Assembly: GCF_028583425.1 (NCBI RefSeq)
Contig: NC_072806.1
Location: 30,240,001-30,304,000 of the forward strand
Direction: 5' to 3'
Length of the DNA: 64,000 nt
Source: Eublepharis macularius
Taxonomy: Eukaryota; Chordata; Lepidosauria; Squamata; Eublepharidae
The position numbers and the translations under genes were made by a program. Of the stretch, positions 51,823 to 63,946 are shown piece by piece. The notes under the pieces are model-generated. The model was not told where the DNA came from. It made no database searches and was given only the letters and a program-made list of their open reading frames with translations. Position 1 is the first letter of the stretch; each line of letters begins with the position of its first letter.

Positions 51823-52674
51823 AACTCTGACTCCATCCTTTTTGGGGAGGGGAGGGGAGGGAGCAGCAGCCAGAGAAGATATTTTCTCTGGACCATAAAA
51901 ATGATTTTCCAGGGTGAACAGAGACTCAAGTCCAATAAATTTGATGGGCTGCTTCTCCCCCCTCCTTTGGCATTGTTGCCCAGCTGTGCTAAAAGCGACC
52001 CTTTGGGCTTTGTGGGGCCTCTCTCATTTTTCTCTCCACAAGAGCATCACTGATTTCCTTGAATGTATGTTTTCAGCAAAAGAAAAACAAAGGAAGACAG
52101 GGAAAGGCAATAGGCACCTTTTCAGTGTTTTAAAAAGATGCATCCCTGCAGATCCTTTCCCTCCCCAAGGCCCTTTAAACGAGGAGCAGCTTTTAAAGCC
52201 TGTGACAGGGCAATTTCAGAGGTAAAAGAGGCGGACAACTCCTGTGTCTGCAAGGGCACAGCAGAGTTCAGAGTGTGGGGCTGGAAGCAAAGGAGGCCAC
52301 AGGAGAGGCGACAGAAGACAAAGGCGCTTCTGGAGCTGTGAGCAGAATGAATGCAAAAGTTCCCTCCTCTTCCCCACTTTTGCGCCTCTACTCCTGTTGA
52401 CCTAAATCTGCTCGGCATGTTTCTTCTACACTATGCTTGGTTTCATTTGAGCCTTGCTGGGTCAGACTCAGGGTGCGTCTAGTCTGGCATCCTCTTTCCC
52501 ACAATATCTAACCAGACACCCTCTATCACCAGAAGGTCCACAGGCAGGGCTTCAGAGGCCCAAACCACCCCTTAGTGTTGCCCTCACGGTATTCAGAGGT
52601 GCACCGCCTCTGAATGTGGAGCCATCTTGATTAAAATAGCCACTCATGGACCTCACCTCCATGAATATAGTTTC

Positions 52675-52855
52675 AGGTGGGTAGCCATGTTGGTCCATAG
52701 TAGAAGAGCAAGATTCGGGTCCTGTAGCACCTAAGAGACCCACTAGATTTCCAGAGTATGAGTTTTCAAGAGTCAAAGCTCCCTTGACACATGGGAATTT
52801 CCCCACTCCACATGTATGACAAAGAGAGCTTTGACTCTCGGAAGCTCATACCCTT
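52675..52855. repeat. Penelope-like repeat, third variant, inverted copy
   Basis: Carries GGGTAGCCATGTTGGTC and CCTGTAGCACCTAAGAGACC. AGTTTTCAAGAGTCAAAGCTC on one arm is answered by GAGCTTTGACTCTCGGAAGC on the other. Confidence 0.5.
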
Positions 52856-54199
52856 GCTGACATTTAAAAAGAATCAGTATATGGCTACAGCATATAGCAA
52901 TGTGCCTGTGCTGTTTTTTGTTTTTTTTAAGCAGGCCAAAAGTCTGCCAGTGATGAAGGAGGGAATGGGAAATGGGAAGGGATGCTGTGGAGAATCACCC
53001 TTGCATTGTTGCAGTGACAACCAGTGCATTCAGAAATTGTCCCTGTGTGGAAACATGCTGAGTTCATTGTAAGGCAGGTAATCAGTTTTTTAAATATAGC
53101 CTTGTATAAAAGTTTGCAGAAGTTATCCAGGCCACATCTATCTGTTCATCCTGATCTACACATACAGCCAAACTTGGTGGTAGAATGAACTGTACCGCTT
53201 CAGGCTGTAGGTGGAAGGGCTCAACAATTTTGAATGTAAGGAGAACAGGATCTAGCCTAGGGTGTTATCAGCTGTGCTGCTTTTATGCCTGCAGGGAATT
53301 TTGTAATGTATGAGGGCATTCAGAAATATAAAACCACCACCCCCTCCATAGAAGCCTGCAATCTGAAGCAGTGCAGTTTATTCTACCTCCTCTTTCTACA
53401 GCATGGATAGGACACGCCTCAGTCCTGTGTGTCCAAAAATGGGGGGGAAATGCCATTTTGTAAAGCTTCTCAACCTGGTCGCTTGGATGATGTTTATTCA
53501 CCTAGAATTCTGCTTTTCAGAGACCTGAAAAAAACGAATCCAGAAGGAACTGTTCCTACCCAGTGAGGTCAGCATCAATTGCAATTTCAGCAGTAAACAT
53601 CTTTATTCCCACCCCCGCCCCTCCCCTACACACTTTTTTTGTTCTGGTGGTTGTCTAACGGGTTAATACCCGACAAAACACAATTTGAATAAGAGATGGG
53701 AGCAGGGCAGCCAAAGGATTTGATTCTGCAGGAAAGTAGGTCAGCGGTTTTTCATTATTGTACTCGGCCAACCAAATGTGGTTTTCATTTAGGAGTGAAC
53801 TTGGCTGACTCCACAGATGGTCAATTCTTCTCAGAATCCAGTCCTTAACCATAGCCTAGTACATGGACTGAGTGAACTGAAGGCAGGCAAATATTTAACT
53901 GAAAGGAGCCAGGGTGGAGGGCAAAGCTGGCTTCAGCTTCTATCTGATACGGTCATGCAAACAAATCAGACATAGGCCAGAGTGAAGGACCAAGTGGCAT
54001 TACCCCTCCCCTGCCCCATCCTATCTTCTGGGAACCAGCTTCAGAAGAGTTAAAATGGCTGCAGACTTCACCGGCTTTGCTGCGGCCTGACACTGACGTT
54101 CTCACAGTTCAGAGAGACGGCTTCTACTCAGCAGCTGCTGTTCAAGGGCCCTGCTAGCTATAGCTGCCCAGTGTCTCGGTTCTCCTGTTTTCCTCTTAG

Positions 54200-54890
54200 T
54201 CAATACGAGCAACAGAGTAGGGACATTCAGTAAACCATGCAATATGATATGCAAATTTGCAGAGACTTGAAAACAAGCAGAAAGCCGATACAGAGCTGAA
54301 AAAACCAGATATTTGCATAACTGCATAAGCAATTCTAAACTTGACATATTAAACCATGCACAAACTACCCCATAGAATCGTATTTACAGCAATAGACAGT
54401 ACGCAGTAGTGTAGTCTACAATCCCTATTCCTTTTTCAGTGCATCTCTTTGAAATCACTTCCTTACAATACAGCCCTCTTATCTGTGTAAAAAGCTCTCC
54501 TGAATAACTGAGTTTTGCACAGTTTGCAGAAAAAACTGGGAGCTCTCCTAACCTCATCAGGCAGGCCATTCCATAAGGTGCGGGCCACTGTGGAGAATGT
54601 GCATGTACGTGCAGTTGTTGATTTTTCCCATTTGCGGAGTGGCACCTACAGAAGGCCATGTTCAGATGAGCGAAGCTGCCATGGTAGATCATAAGGAGAG
54701 AGGCAGTCCTGTAGATATGAGGGACCAAGGCCATGAAGGGCTTTGTATTACTGTGATAGCCAAAACCTTGAACTGAGCCTGGTAACTAGAGCAGCTAATG
54801 GAATTATCCTAGAATGGGAGTAATACACATGCCCCACCTAGCTCCTGGCAATAACTGAGCTGCTGCGTTCTGCACCAACTGGAATCCGCA
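54200..54890 (-). mobile_element. L2-like LINE, 3' end
   Basis: The minus strand reads QLVQNAAAQ near 54,880 and later RTLWNGLPDEVRRAPSFF with LFRRAFYTDKRAVL (54,645-54,463). It is 5'-truncated and related to the copy at 38,650. Confidence 0.75.
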
Positions 54891-55930
54891 TGAAAATAGC
54901 ACATTATATTCAGTTATGACATAAAAGAAACAATTGAATAGGGAACACCAGCAACAAAAGACTCATAATGATCTAAAAGAACAAATTCAGACATCCCTGT
55001 TTACTCACAAAAAAACAGGATGTTCCTTCCCTTCCACTCCATCCCCTCCACACCCCACTGAGCCTTCTTGGAGGCAGCTCAGGTAATGGGGTGAGAATAT
55101 AAATATAAATACAAGAATGTCCCTATTTTCAGCTGTGAAATGTTGGAGGATTATGATGTTTAATGTTTAGAAAAGCTCACAGCGTTTATGGTTTTTCAGG
55201 CTGAAAATTTTATTTCCCATTGCATAGACTCTTGTGTTTTTACAGACTTGAATATGATTTAATGGCTCTTTCAGACTAGTAAAAACATCTCAACGGTGTA
55301 CTCAGCCAAACCCCTCCACCCCCACCCGGGTGTTGGCAAGGAAAATCCTAGACCTTTTAAAATATATTACGCAAACAGATTTTGGTTTGAAGAGCTGAAC
55401 AAGGCAAATTTGAAGCAGTACAGACAACAGACAGGCAGGGGGGAACCCGCTTGCCAGTAATTCCTGGAAAGAATGGTGCTTCAGAACTATTCCCCACAGA
55501 TGGGGATGTTTTAGGGGAGGGGGGAAATGCAAATGTGTGTTTTAGCCTGGCTAACTTTCTACCTTGAGAGAACCTTTTCCCACAGAGATTGGCTTTCCCA
55601 GGAATCTCTGGGCATCAGAGAAGGTGCCGGAATTATATTACAGGAAGTGCACCCAGTTAGCACTGGGGCACCATTCCCACAGGACTGCCCACAGCAGCAG
55701 AAAATCATTTGTGGTGGACAATCTGTCTCTTGGGAACGCTTCTCTCCTATTTCTGATCTTCTCTGAGGCGCCGGAGGAACAGAATGCAGATGGAAAACCA
55801 CTGCTTTGACCCAAAGAAAATAGTGGAAATGAACTGTCTGCCATGGAAGCTCAGTGTGAATTAGAGCTACTAACTCCTACTGATTTAACAGTGATCATAC
55901 TTAGTACTCGGTTCATACAGCTTGGGCGGG

Positions 55931-56142
55931 GGGAGGGGTTGTGGCTCAGTGGAAGAGCCTCTGCTTTGCATGCAGAAGGTCCCAGGTTCAATCCCCACCA
56001 TCTCCAGTTAAAAAGGATCAGGCAGTAGGTGATGTGAAAGATCTCTGCCTGAGACCCTGGAGAGCTGCTGCCAGTCTGAGTAGACAATACCGACCTTGAT
56101 GGACTGATGGTCTGAGTCAGTATAAGGCAGCTTCATGAAGTT
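55931..56142 (+). repeat. tRNA-derived SINE, GGCTCAGTGG type
   Basis: A full copy: GTTGTGGCTCAGTGGAAGAG (A box), GGTCCCAGGTTCAATCCCC (B box), and a body ending CAGTATAAGGCAGCTTCATG. Not a functional tRNA: the fold after the B box is lost. Confidence 0.85.
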
Positions 56143-56754
56143 ACTATGGCTGCATCCAGAAAGGGGTGTGACAGTCTACGTTCTCTGTGGCAGTAACAGC
56201 AGCAAGTGGCATGGGAATGGGTAGGAATGCTGTCCTGTCCACACACACCCATTGCTATGCCACTCGCTGCTGCTGCTCCCCCCATTCTTTTTTGCAAAAG
56301 CACAGATGCAAAGGCAATTGCACTGAGACCCCACCTATAGCCCATAACTCCACCCCCAGGCTTTCCCCTCATCCCCCCCTTCCTGGCAGAGTTATGCTGT
56401 AATGATAAAAAGCAACTCAGCTGGGAAATGGAAAAAAAGATCTTAAAAGGGCTAAAGGCTGCGGTGGGGGAGGTGATAATGTGTGGCAACAAGCTGCCCT
56501 GTCCCTGACTGGTCTTGGGCATGCATTGAGTAGCCTCTGCCTGCTGCTAGTGCCATGAGGCACCTTTCCCAAATTAGTGTTAGACGTCTGGAAAGGTCTG
56601 GGGGGGGGAGGGGGGAGTGTTCCCGTAAGTTGAAACAGAAGTCATGTGGCAATGGTGGTGCTGTTTCCAACAGACTTGGTAAGAATAACTTTAAACTTCC
56701 ATAGCAGATCTCTTTGTAGGGTTCATCTTCACAAAAACATTCCATCTATGTAGG

Positions 56755-57184
56755 CAGGGCTCATTTCGAGGAGGAACACACAGGAATGCAGTTCCAGCAG
56801 TTCCCCAAAGAGGTCACATCAGGTGGCTCCGCCGACCTGACTCAGCCATTTGGGCCTGTTTTGGCCTAGATTGGGGCCAAAACATCCCGGATCGGGCCTC
56901 TGACGGGTGGTGGATCACTCTCCCGCTCAGCAGCGGCCCGATCCTGACCATTTTGGGCCCCTTTTTGGCCATTTTCAGCCCCTTTTTGCCATTTTGGGCC
57001 CAATTTCAGCCCTGAATGGCCAGGACTGGGTCCAAAACAGCCAAGATAGGTGATGTCAGGGGGTGTGGCATATGCACATCAGTTATGCTAATGACACACT
57101 TCTGGTGATGTCAAGGGGTGTGACATATGCTAATGAGTTATGCTACTGAGTTCCTCCAGCTCTTTTTCTACGAAATGATCCCTG
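56755..57184. mobile_element. hAT-type non-autonomous element
   Basis: A 430-base element with matching ends CAGGGCTCATTTCG and (inverted) CAGGGATCATTTCG, flanked by TATGTAGG and TATATAGG (7 of 8). The interior contains direct repeats built on GGCCATTTT and GGTGATGTCA. It has no coding capacity. Confidence 0.82.
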
Positions 57185-59934
57185 TATATAGGCTTCATGG
57201 GCTAAAGGCTAGCGTAAGTACCTGGCAGCAGGAGAGGGGAGGGAGGAGGACAGGCTCACTCCTGGTGCAGCTGAGCAGACAGTCTCCGCTCCCCGCGGGG
57301 GGCCTGTGCCATCAGTCCACAAGCTGTGTGCACTTCGGTGTTTTCAGCAACCTTTCGTCTGGACTTTGGACCGCAGAGGAAGCCTTACAGAAATTCAGCA
57401 GCGCATCTTTCTGAAGCTTGTCAAAGGCCACAGAAACTGTAACACTGAATAAGGGCAAGATAGATGTTCATCTTTAAAGTTCAGAGTACACAGAGAGTAT
57501 CTTGTGCCTTGGGCACCTGCGGCACACTCCCAAGCAGAAAACAAGCAAATACCCAAATAAAATCTAGAAAGCAGTTTCAGATCCTCCCTTGCTTCCCCGC
57601 ACCCCTCATGCGAATGCTTATGCAAGATTCTGGGCTATACACAGTGCACACATACCGTGTCCCCCACCACACACACACACACACACACACAAATAGTCAC
57701 GCTGCCGGGAATCTGAATGTTGCTTTTGATTAAGGTCTTCATTAACATTAGGACCTCTCCACTTTCCCCTGTCCCCCTTTTTCATTTAAAACCTTTTATG
57801 AGACAGAGAGGAAGGAAATGTGTAGTGATCCAAAGAACAACATGCATCAGGGAGAGGGGAAGAAAAGGCTTCGTGGGTCTCTGTACATTCATTTTTTTAA
57901 AAAATCTTCTTAACACTTATGAAAGGGATCTTCTAGTTCTCATGGCTGCCAAGAGAGCTTTCACAGTGCTGCACAGTGCCATGTGAAGAATCAGCTGTAG
58001 TAGATAACCAGGGTTTTTTAAGCAACATTAAAGAAAAAGAAGATATTCTTTAATGTATAGACCTCGGTCATATGAGAAAGAGCCAGAACTTCTTACAGTT
58101 GTTTTGCTTTTATGGAGAATTACTGATAGAAAATCTATCTGATGGTTTTCTGTCTTGTATTCTTCTGATTAAAATATATTTCAAAGAAGAGTATATCTGA
58201 TGCCTGTCTTTTACCTGTCATGGATTCCTTTTGAATATGTATTTAGCCTTTGCTTTGTGATGGACTCCCTTTGCATATGTATTTAGCACATTATGAATGT
58301 ACTTCATTTCAATAATTATCATTTTCAATTTGTTATATTGTCTCAAGGATTTTTCTTTATGGGTAATGTATCCTGTCCATTATAATTGTACAGTGTGGTA
58401 CTTTGTAGTACTTTTCGTCTTTTAGCTTTCCACACGATGTCCCTCTTTGGTGCTGTACGCAGTGTCATGTGACATTTTAGATGCCAATGGAGTGGCTGAA
58501 TTAGGTTTCTACTGGGGGAGCCTGACACCTCAGCTTAGTTCTTGCTCCAGTCCTTAACTAGCAGAAGCAGAATTATGCATTAGTAAAATTGGAATGAACT
58601 GTGCAAAACATCATTTGGCGTGTACTAATTGCAAGATTTAGCTTCTCTTGGCAACAAATGTAATTTTGTTTTTAATGCAGAATATATACCCAGCCGCTTG
58701 CCCTCTAGTCCTTAAATGCCAAAACAAGTAGGGTTTTTTTCTCCGCCAGACTGCCATTAGCTTTCTGTTATTTATTTGTTTTTTAAAAAGCCTACCATTG
58801 CTTGGGATGGCATATATGGCCTTCCTCCCTTCTGTCTTCATAAGAGCCCTGCGAGGTAGGTTAGCCTGGGAGACACAATTCCCCGCTGCTGGATTGTTTT
58901 TTAATAGCAGGCAGTGCAAAGAGTGCAGAGACTTCCGCTGGGAAATGTGAATCTTGTCCCCAACCCTTCCTTGCCTGTTTTTTGAAATGCTGCCAGGAGC
59001 CACCCTCCCTCTCTCCCCTTTGCCCCCATGTGACTAGTGTAAACAGCTCTTGCGAAAGCTTGCCTGTAGTGGGCCAAAGTTGAGGAGCAGTATCACAGGG
59101 TTCCTGAAGTAATGGAAGCGCTGAGCATGCTGGAGCTGCCCTCGGGGTTAATTGAGAGAAGAGGGGAAGAGGGCCAGTTCCTACAGCAAAGCCCTTGGGG
59201 TTGCATCATATTTGCATTAAAAGAGGGAAGGAGCTCAGAGAGGCATCAGAGTAGTGAAAGAGTTTCAGCAGCTGCACTCTCCACATGGCAGCCCCCTTTC
59301 AAAGACAGCAAATGTGGCACGGTGTGGAGGGGGTAGTAGTACATTGCATTTGGATCAGAGAGACGGGTCCCACCGGGAACTTAAGAAGAGCCCTGCTGGG
59401 TCAGAGCAAGGGTTTCTTTAGCAGGCTTTACAGCTGTGTAAAGATGTCTTTGCAGAGTCCACAGAGCAGGACATGAAGGCATCACCCACACATACACACT
59501 AGCTCTGTTCATACTTTATAGTGAATGCATGTACAATCTGTGTACAGTGTACGCTTGATTTTTGTTTATATCTGTTTTGAGTGGTTTTTATGTCAACACA
59601 TGTACAACTGAACATGTGATCAAAATAGTGCATTTATCCATTTGTTGTTGTTACGGTACACAGCTTCTAAGAGGGATTCCTGAGAGGGATGCTCCATTTA
59701 GCAGTAGTGACTAATAGCTGTTGCTGAAATGCTATTTTTTAAAAAATAACATAGATGCATTCATGGGTGATTGGCCTTTGCATGGCCATTAGCTGAAATA
59801 AGTACAGAGCACTCTTTTCTCTAAATACCCAATGAAAGTATGGCCATTATGTGATTCTTGTAAGATTTTCCGACACTGTTGGAAACAGAACGCGGGATCA
59901 GGAGGGCTTTTGGTCACATCCAGTGGAGCATAGA

Positions 59935-60196
59935 TCCAGAGGAGCTAGCCGTGTTAGTCTGTAGTCACAAAATAGTGAAGAGTCCAGTAGCACCTTTAAG
60001 AATAACCAACTTTATTGTAGCATAAGCTTTTGCGAACCACAGCTCTCCTCGTCAGATGCATCTGACGAAAGCATAAGCTTTCGAGAACTACAGTTCCTTA
60101 TCAGATGCATCCGATGTGGAGAACTGTGGTTCTCAAAAGCTTATGCTGCAATAAAGTTGGTTATTCTTAAAGTTGCTACTGGACTCTTTACTATCC
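59935..60196. repeat. Penelope-like repeat, inverted copy
   Basis: The same family as 14,503-14,786: GAGTCCAGTAGCACCTTTAAG at one end and its inverse at the other, with ACCACAGCTCTCCTCGTCAG-type hammerhead-like units between. Confidence 0.6.
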
Positions 60197-60474
60197 AGTG
60201 GAGCGTTTCTCACATACACCTTCAGAAGTATACACAAGAGAGGTCCCCCCCCCCAGTTCAGATGGCCCATTTCTGAGCATTGCATGCTGCTTATATATGG
60301 TAAATATGTGAATTTATATTGTTTTTAAAATATATTGTTATCTGTCTTGGAGATCTGCATTAGGGTGGAAGGGCAGGATATAAACACTCGAGTTAACTTA
60401 TACATAAGTTAACTAGAGCAAAGAAGAAAGCAAGGTTAAGCTTGGAGGGCAAGCAGTGGAATAGACAAAATAAA

Positions 60475-60598
60475 TTATACACTTAGTAATTTATGGAACT
60501 CACTGCCACAGGATGATCCCTTGCTTAAATTACTTTAGAGGAGGATTAGGCAAATTCAGGGAGGAGGTGTGGTTTATCAACGGCTATTAGTCATGCCC
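60475..60598 (+). repeat. Reptile interspersed repeat fragment
   Basis: AATTTATGGAACTCACTGCC to TATCAACGGCTATTAGTC; it lies directly before the 5S-derived SINE. Confidence 0.45.
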
Positions 60599-60604
60599 AG
60601 ACCT

Positions 60605-60800
60605 AGATGGCCTAGACTAGCCTGATTTCAGAAGCTAGGCCGGGTTAACCCTGGTTAGTACTTGGATGGGAGACCACCAGAAAGTCAAGGGTTGCTATGC
60701 AGAGGCAGGCGACAGCAAACCACCCTGAACATGTCTTGTCTTGAAAACCTTAAGGGGTTGCCAAAGGTCAGCTGTGATGTTATGGTGTTTTCCACCAGCA
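60605..60800 (+). repeat. 5S-rRNA-derived SINE
   Basis: 60,605-60,708 follows 5S rRNA: CCTGATTTCAGAAGCTAGGC, then GGTTAGTACTTGGATGGGAG with the internal promoter. It continues into a non-5S body (GACAGCAAACCACCCTGAAC) and a tail (GGTCAGCTGTGATGTTATGG) like that used by BovB-mobilised SINEs. Not a functional 5S gene. Confidence 0.8.
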
Positions 60801-61377
60801 GCATTAGTCATGCTGGCTGAATTGGACCCCCTTGTTTGGAGGCAGTCTACCTTTGAATGCCAGTTACTGGGAAGCAGCAGCAGGGGGAGACAGAGGCTTC
60901 TGTGCTCCTGCCCGTGGGTCTTCCATGTCATCTTAGTTGGCTGGTGAGGGAAACAGAATAGCTAATTGGTCCATGGAAGCATGGCTGATCTTACAGAGGT
61001 CTTGAATTTCCACAGGGTGTCAGGAAGACCTCCTGCCCCATCTCTCATCCCTCTCTCCTCAGTGGGGACAGGATTGCCCTCCCTTGAAAGACTCCTCCCA
61101 CGTCCCTTTCACCCTGTGAGATTGTGAGTGTTTTCAGTGCGCTGCCTGTGTGGTGTTCTCGTGCAGTGGACGTGGTGTACCATCCAGCTGGTGGTTAAAA
61201 AAGAAGGAGGGAAAGCAACTTGGAAAAGAAGACACTGAATTGCTGTTCCTTCTGACCAGCCGCTAGCCCTGCTCTGCCAGGAGGGTGGATTTCCTTCCTG
61301 GCACCATGAGAACTGGCAGGCAGGAGCTGCAGCTCCTGGATTTGCCACCCCCAGCTTTTCCCCACTGCAAACAGATC

Positions 61378-61790
61378 CAAACTAGATGTTTGCTTTTTTA
61401 AATAGTTGGGTTTGGGTTCACAGTCACACAGCAGCTGCAGGGAATAGCTATTAAAAATAAAGCAGAGCTGGTTTGGGCTCAGAATTGCCACCATGGGACA
61501 AAACAGTGCCGGGGGAAGGGAGTTATGCCCCTGTTTTTGCTGCTCCATGTTTACAGAATACTCAACATGGAGCAACAAAACTGGAAAATAACGCGCGCCC
61601 CCCCCCCATGCTGTTTGGGTATAGAAAACAGTTGGGGGGGGCAGGAGCCCTTCCTTCCCGCACAGTGGTGTTTCAAACTAGCTCTGCTTTATTTTTTAAT
61701 ACCCATTCCCCACAGCTGCTGTGCGGCTGTGGAAAACCCAAATTGGGGAATCCAATCCCCACTCTTTAAAACAAGTGAACGTCTAGTTTG
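61378..61790. mobile_element. Palindromic foldback element
   Basis: The left end is CAAACTAGATGTT and the right end is its inverse (CAAACTAGACGTT read from the other side). The arms share blocks such as ACAGCAGCTG and AATAAAGCAGAGCT, and the centre at about 61,545-61,577 is itself inverted around CTCCATGTT. About 413 bases in all; no target duplication is evident. Confidence 0.7.
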
Positions 61791-62771
61791 TCCCTCAGTC
61801 ACCATTGCTGTAAAATGGAAGAAAAGCCCAGCTGGATCAGGGATGTATGTCAGGGAGCGGGGGGTGATTTAGCCTGGCATCCTGTTTCCAAGCAAAGCAG
61901 GAGTGTGTGGTTCTGGCGGCCCAGAAAATGTCCAGCTTCACCTCTCTTGGGAGCCAGCCTGGGCCTGGACCAACGATTCAAGAATAAATGCAGCTTTCCT
62001 GGTTGTGCCTCACCCGTACAGAATTCTGAGCTGCCTCTGCAAGAGCCCCTTTTTTCCAAACTAGCTTTTGCTCCTCCTGGTTTCCGTTCACTCGGAAGTC
62101 TCTGCCAGTTGTTCCAATTTGAAAGGGGGATGAACGTGGAATCTGTCTCCGCAGCGGTTTGTCCTCCCAATTTGTTACCAGGCCGCTGAGGCACCAACAT
62201 CAGATGAATACTAGATTTCCCATTACGATAAGCAACTGCATCATCTCTGCAAATGCATATTAAACTCCCGCAGACATATCATCCATAATACATGAGAATA
62301 TATTTGAATTAAATGTATCATTCAAAGGGAAATGCTTGAAATGCTTCCCGCAGGACGGAACAACCATGAAATCTGGAGTGGGGCTGGTACTGAATTTCAT
62401 GAACACGCTATTTCTATTTGAAAATTTCCATTTCTGACAGGGGTTCTCCCCTCTCTGGGTATCTTCTGCTCCCCTGCTCTGATCATCCTAATGAAATTGC
62501 ACAGAAATACTACTATAAAAACAGATGCCTGATTTTGCATCAGTTGCATTAAAAATTGTGTTAAAATGGCATGTGAACAGGATATAATGTATACATGGTG
62601 TAAAAATGGCATTAAAATGTCTTAAAAGAATTAAATGGAAAACCAGCAATTAACAAGCCAGAAAGGGTCATGATGACGACCAAAAAGTGAAAAAGCACCT
62701 TCCCTAATCTGCAGAGTTTCTGCATGAATTAAGAGGTGCCTTTGCAAGAGAGAGAGAGAGAGAGAGAGTGC

Positions 62772-62985
62772 TTGAGAGCTGGTGTAGGGTTAGAGTGTTA
62801 GAGAAGGAGGGTGGAAGCCCGAGTTCAAATTCCAACTCTCCGCAAAGATCTCTGGGTGACCTTGGGCCAGTTACTTTTTCAGCCTAGCTCATCAGAATGT
62901 GAGGATGAATGAGGGAGGTAGACCATACTTACCACCCTAAGTACCTTGGAGAAAGAGTGGGATAAGAATGTGATTGGTAAAACAG
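62772..62985 (+). repeat. tRNA-derived SINE, GAGCTGGTGTAG type
   Basis: Starts GAGAGCTGGTGTAGGGTTAG, includes GAGTTCAAATTCCAACTC and GTGACCTTGGGCCAG, and ends AAAGAGTGGGATAAGAATG. A (GA)n run precedes it at about 62,749-62,768. Confidence 0.75.
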
Positions 62986-63744
62986 ACACACAAAAGGCTG
63001 AAGCTGCCAAAAATGGCAACCACGCATCCCATCTCATGTTGGAAAGTCATGACATTGATGTATCCCCATTCCCTGGCTCCACATTATGAACCGTCAATGG
63101 CAGGAGGTGGAGAAATATGGAATGTTGTGACATCATAACGTGAGGGACATTCTCATGTCCTTGGAGGGGAACCGCTATTGGTGTTGGTTCCCTTACTGAT
63201 GCGTTTCTGGCCACATCAGCCTTGAGATTGTGCATTCTTGTGCACATACTTGGGAGTAAGTCTCGCCAAGAAAAGGGGGTGTATACTTCTTGTACATACA
63301 GAAATGTCTTGTGCTGAGTAGACCTTGGCCCATTTAGACCAGAACTGACTGCTCTGGCGGATAGCTGCTTTTGGGCACCTGGGGGTTGAACAACACAATG
63401 CACTTTTCTTGGGAGCATCTCTTGATCCAGTCAACAGATGTCTAGGAATTCCATTCTCAGAATGTGATACACAGACACGTGGAGGCCCAATTCAAACTGA
63501 GACAGGAGTGTGCAGAAAGAGAAGCTTAAGCCAACCTGGAATGGCTCTTTGGGAAAACGGAACATGTGCTGATGGGTTACCTGTGAGTTTCCCTGGCAGA
63601 GGAACTACTGGCACCCTGGGGCTGTTTCAGATCAGGAAAATGGCACTGGAGGAGGCTTAAGCCCCAGGTGTCCACAATCTATGACCCAGATTGAGCCCCT
63701 GCATTTCTGGGAATCAAGTTGTGAGCTCAAAATTTCCAGACTGA

Positions 63745-63946
63745 GAGCCAAACTAAAAGTGACGTCTTACACAGGTTGGACACTAGTCGGCTTCCCCCAA
63801 GTTCTGATGGGAAATGTAGGCATCCTGGTCTTGCAGCTGTAATGGAGAGCCAAGCTGTAAAACCAGGGCGCCTACATTTCCCATCAAAACCTGAGGGAAG
63901 CCGACTAGTGTCCAACCTGTGTAAGACGTCACTTGTAGTTTGGCTC
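63745..63946. mobile_element. Foldback MITE with 3-base duplication
   Basis: A 202-base element whose arms of about 90 bases are inverted copies of each other: it begins GAGCCAAACTA and ends TAGTTTGGCTC. Each arm carries GTGACGTCTTACACAGG and GACTAGTCGGCTTCCC-like blocks. TGA is repeated on both sides, compatible with a Harbinger-like insertion. Confidence 0.75.

Noticed and set aside
55931-56010. A functional tRNA gene
   Set aside because: Only A- and B-box-like motifs remain; the cloverleaf is not intact and the unit continues as a SINE.
60605-60708. A functional 5S rRNA gene
   Set aside because: The 5S part is diverged, truncated at its start, and continues into a SINE body and tail.
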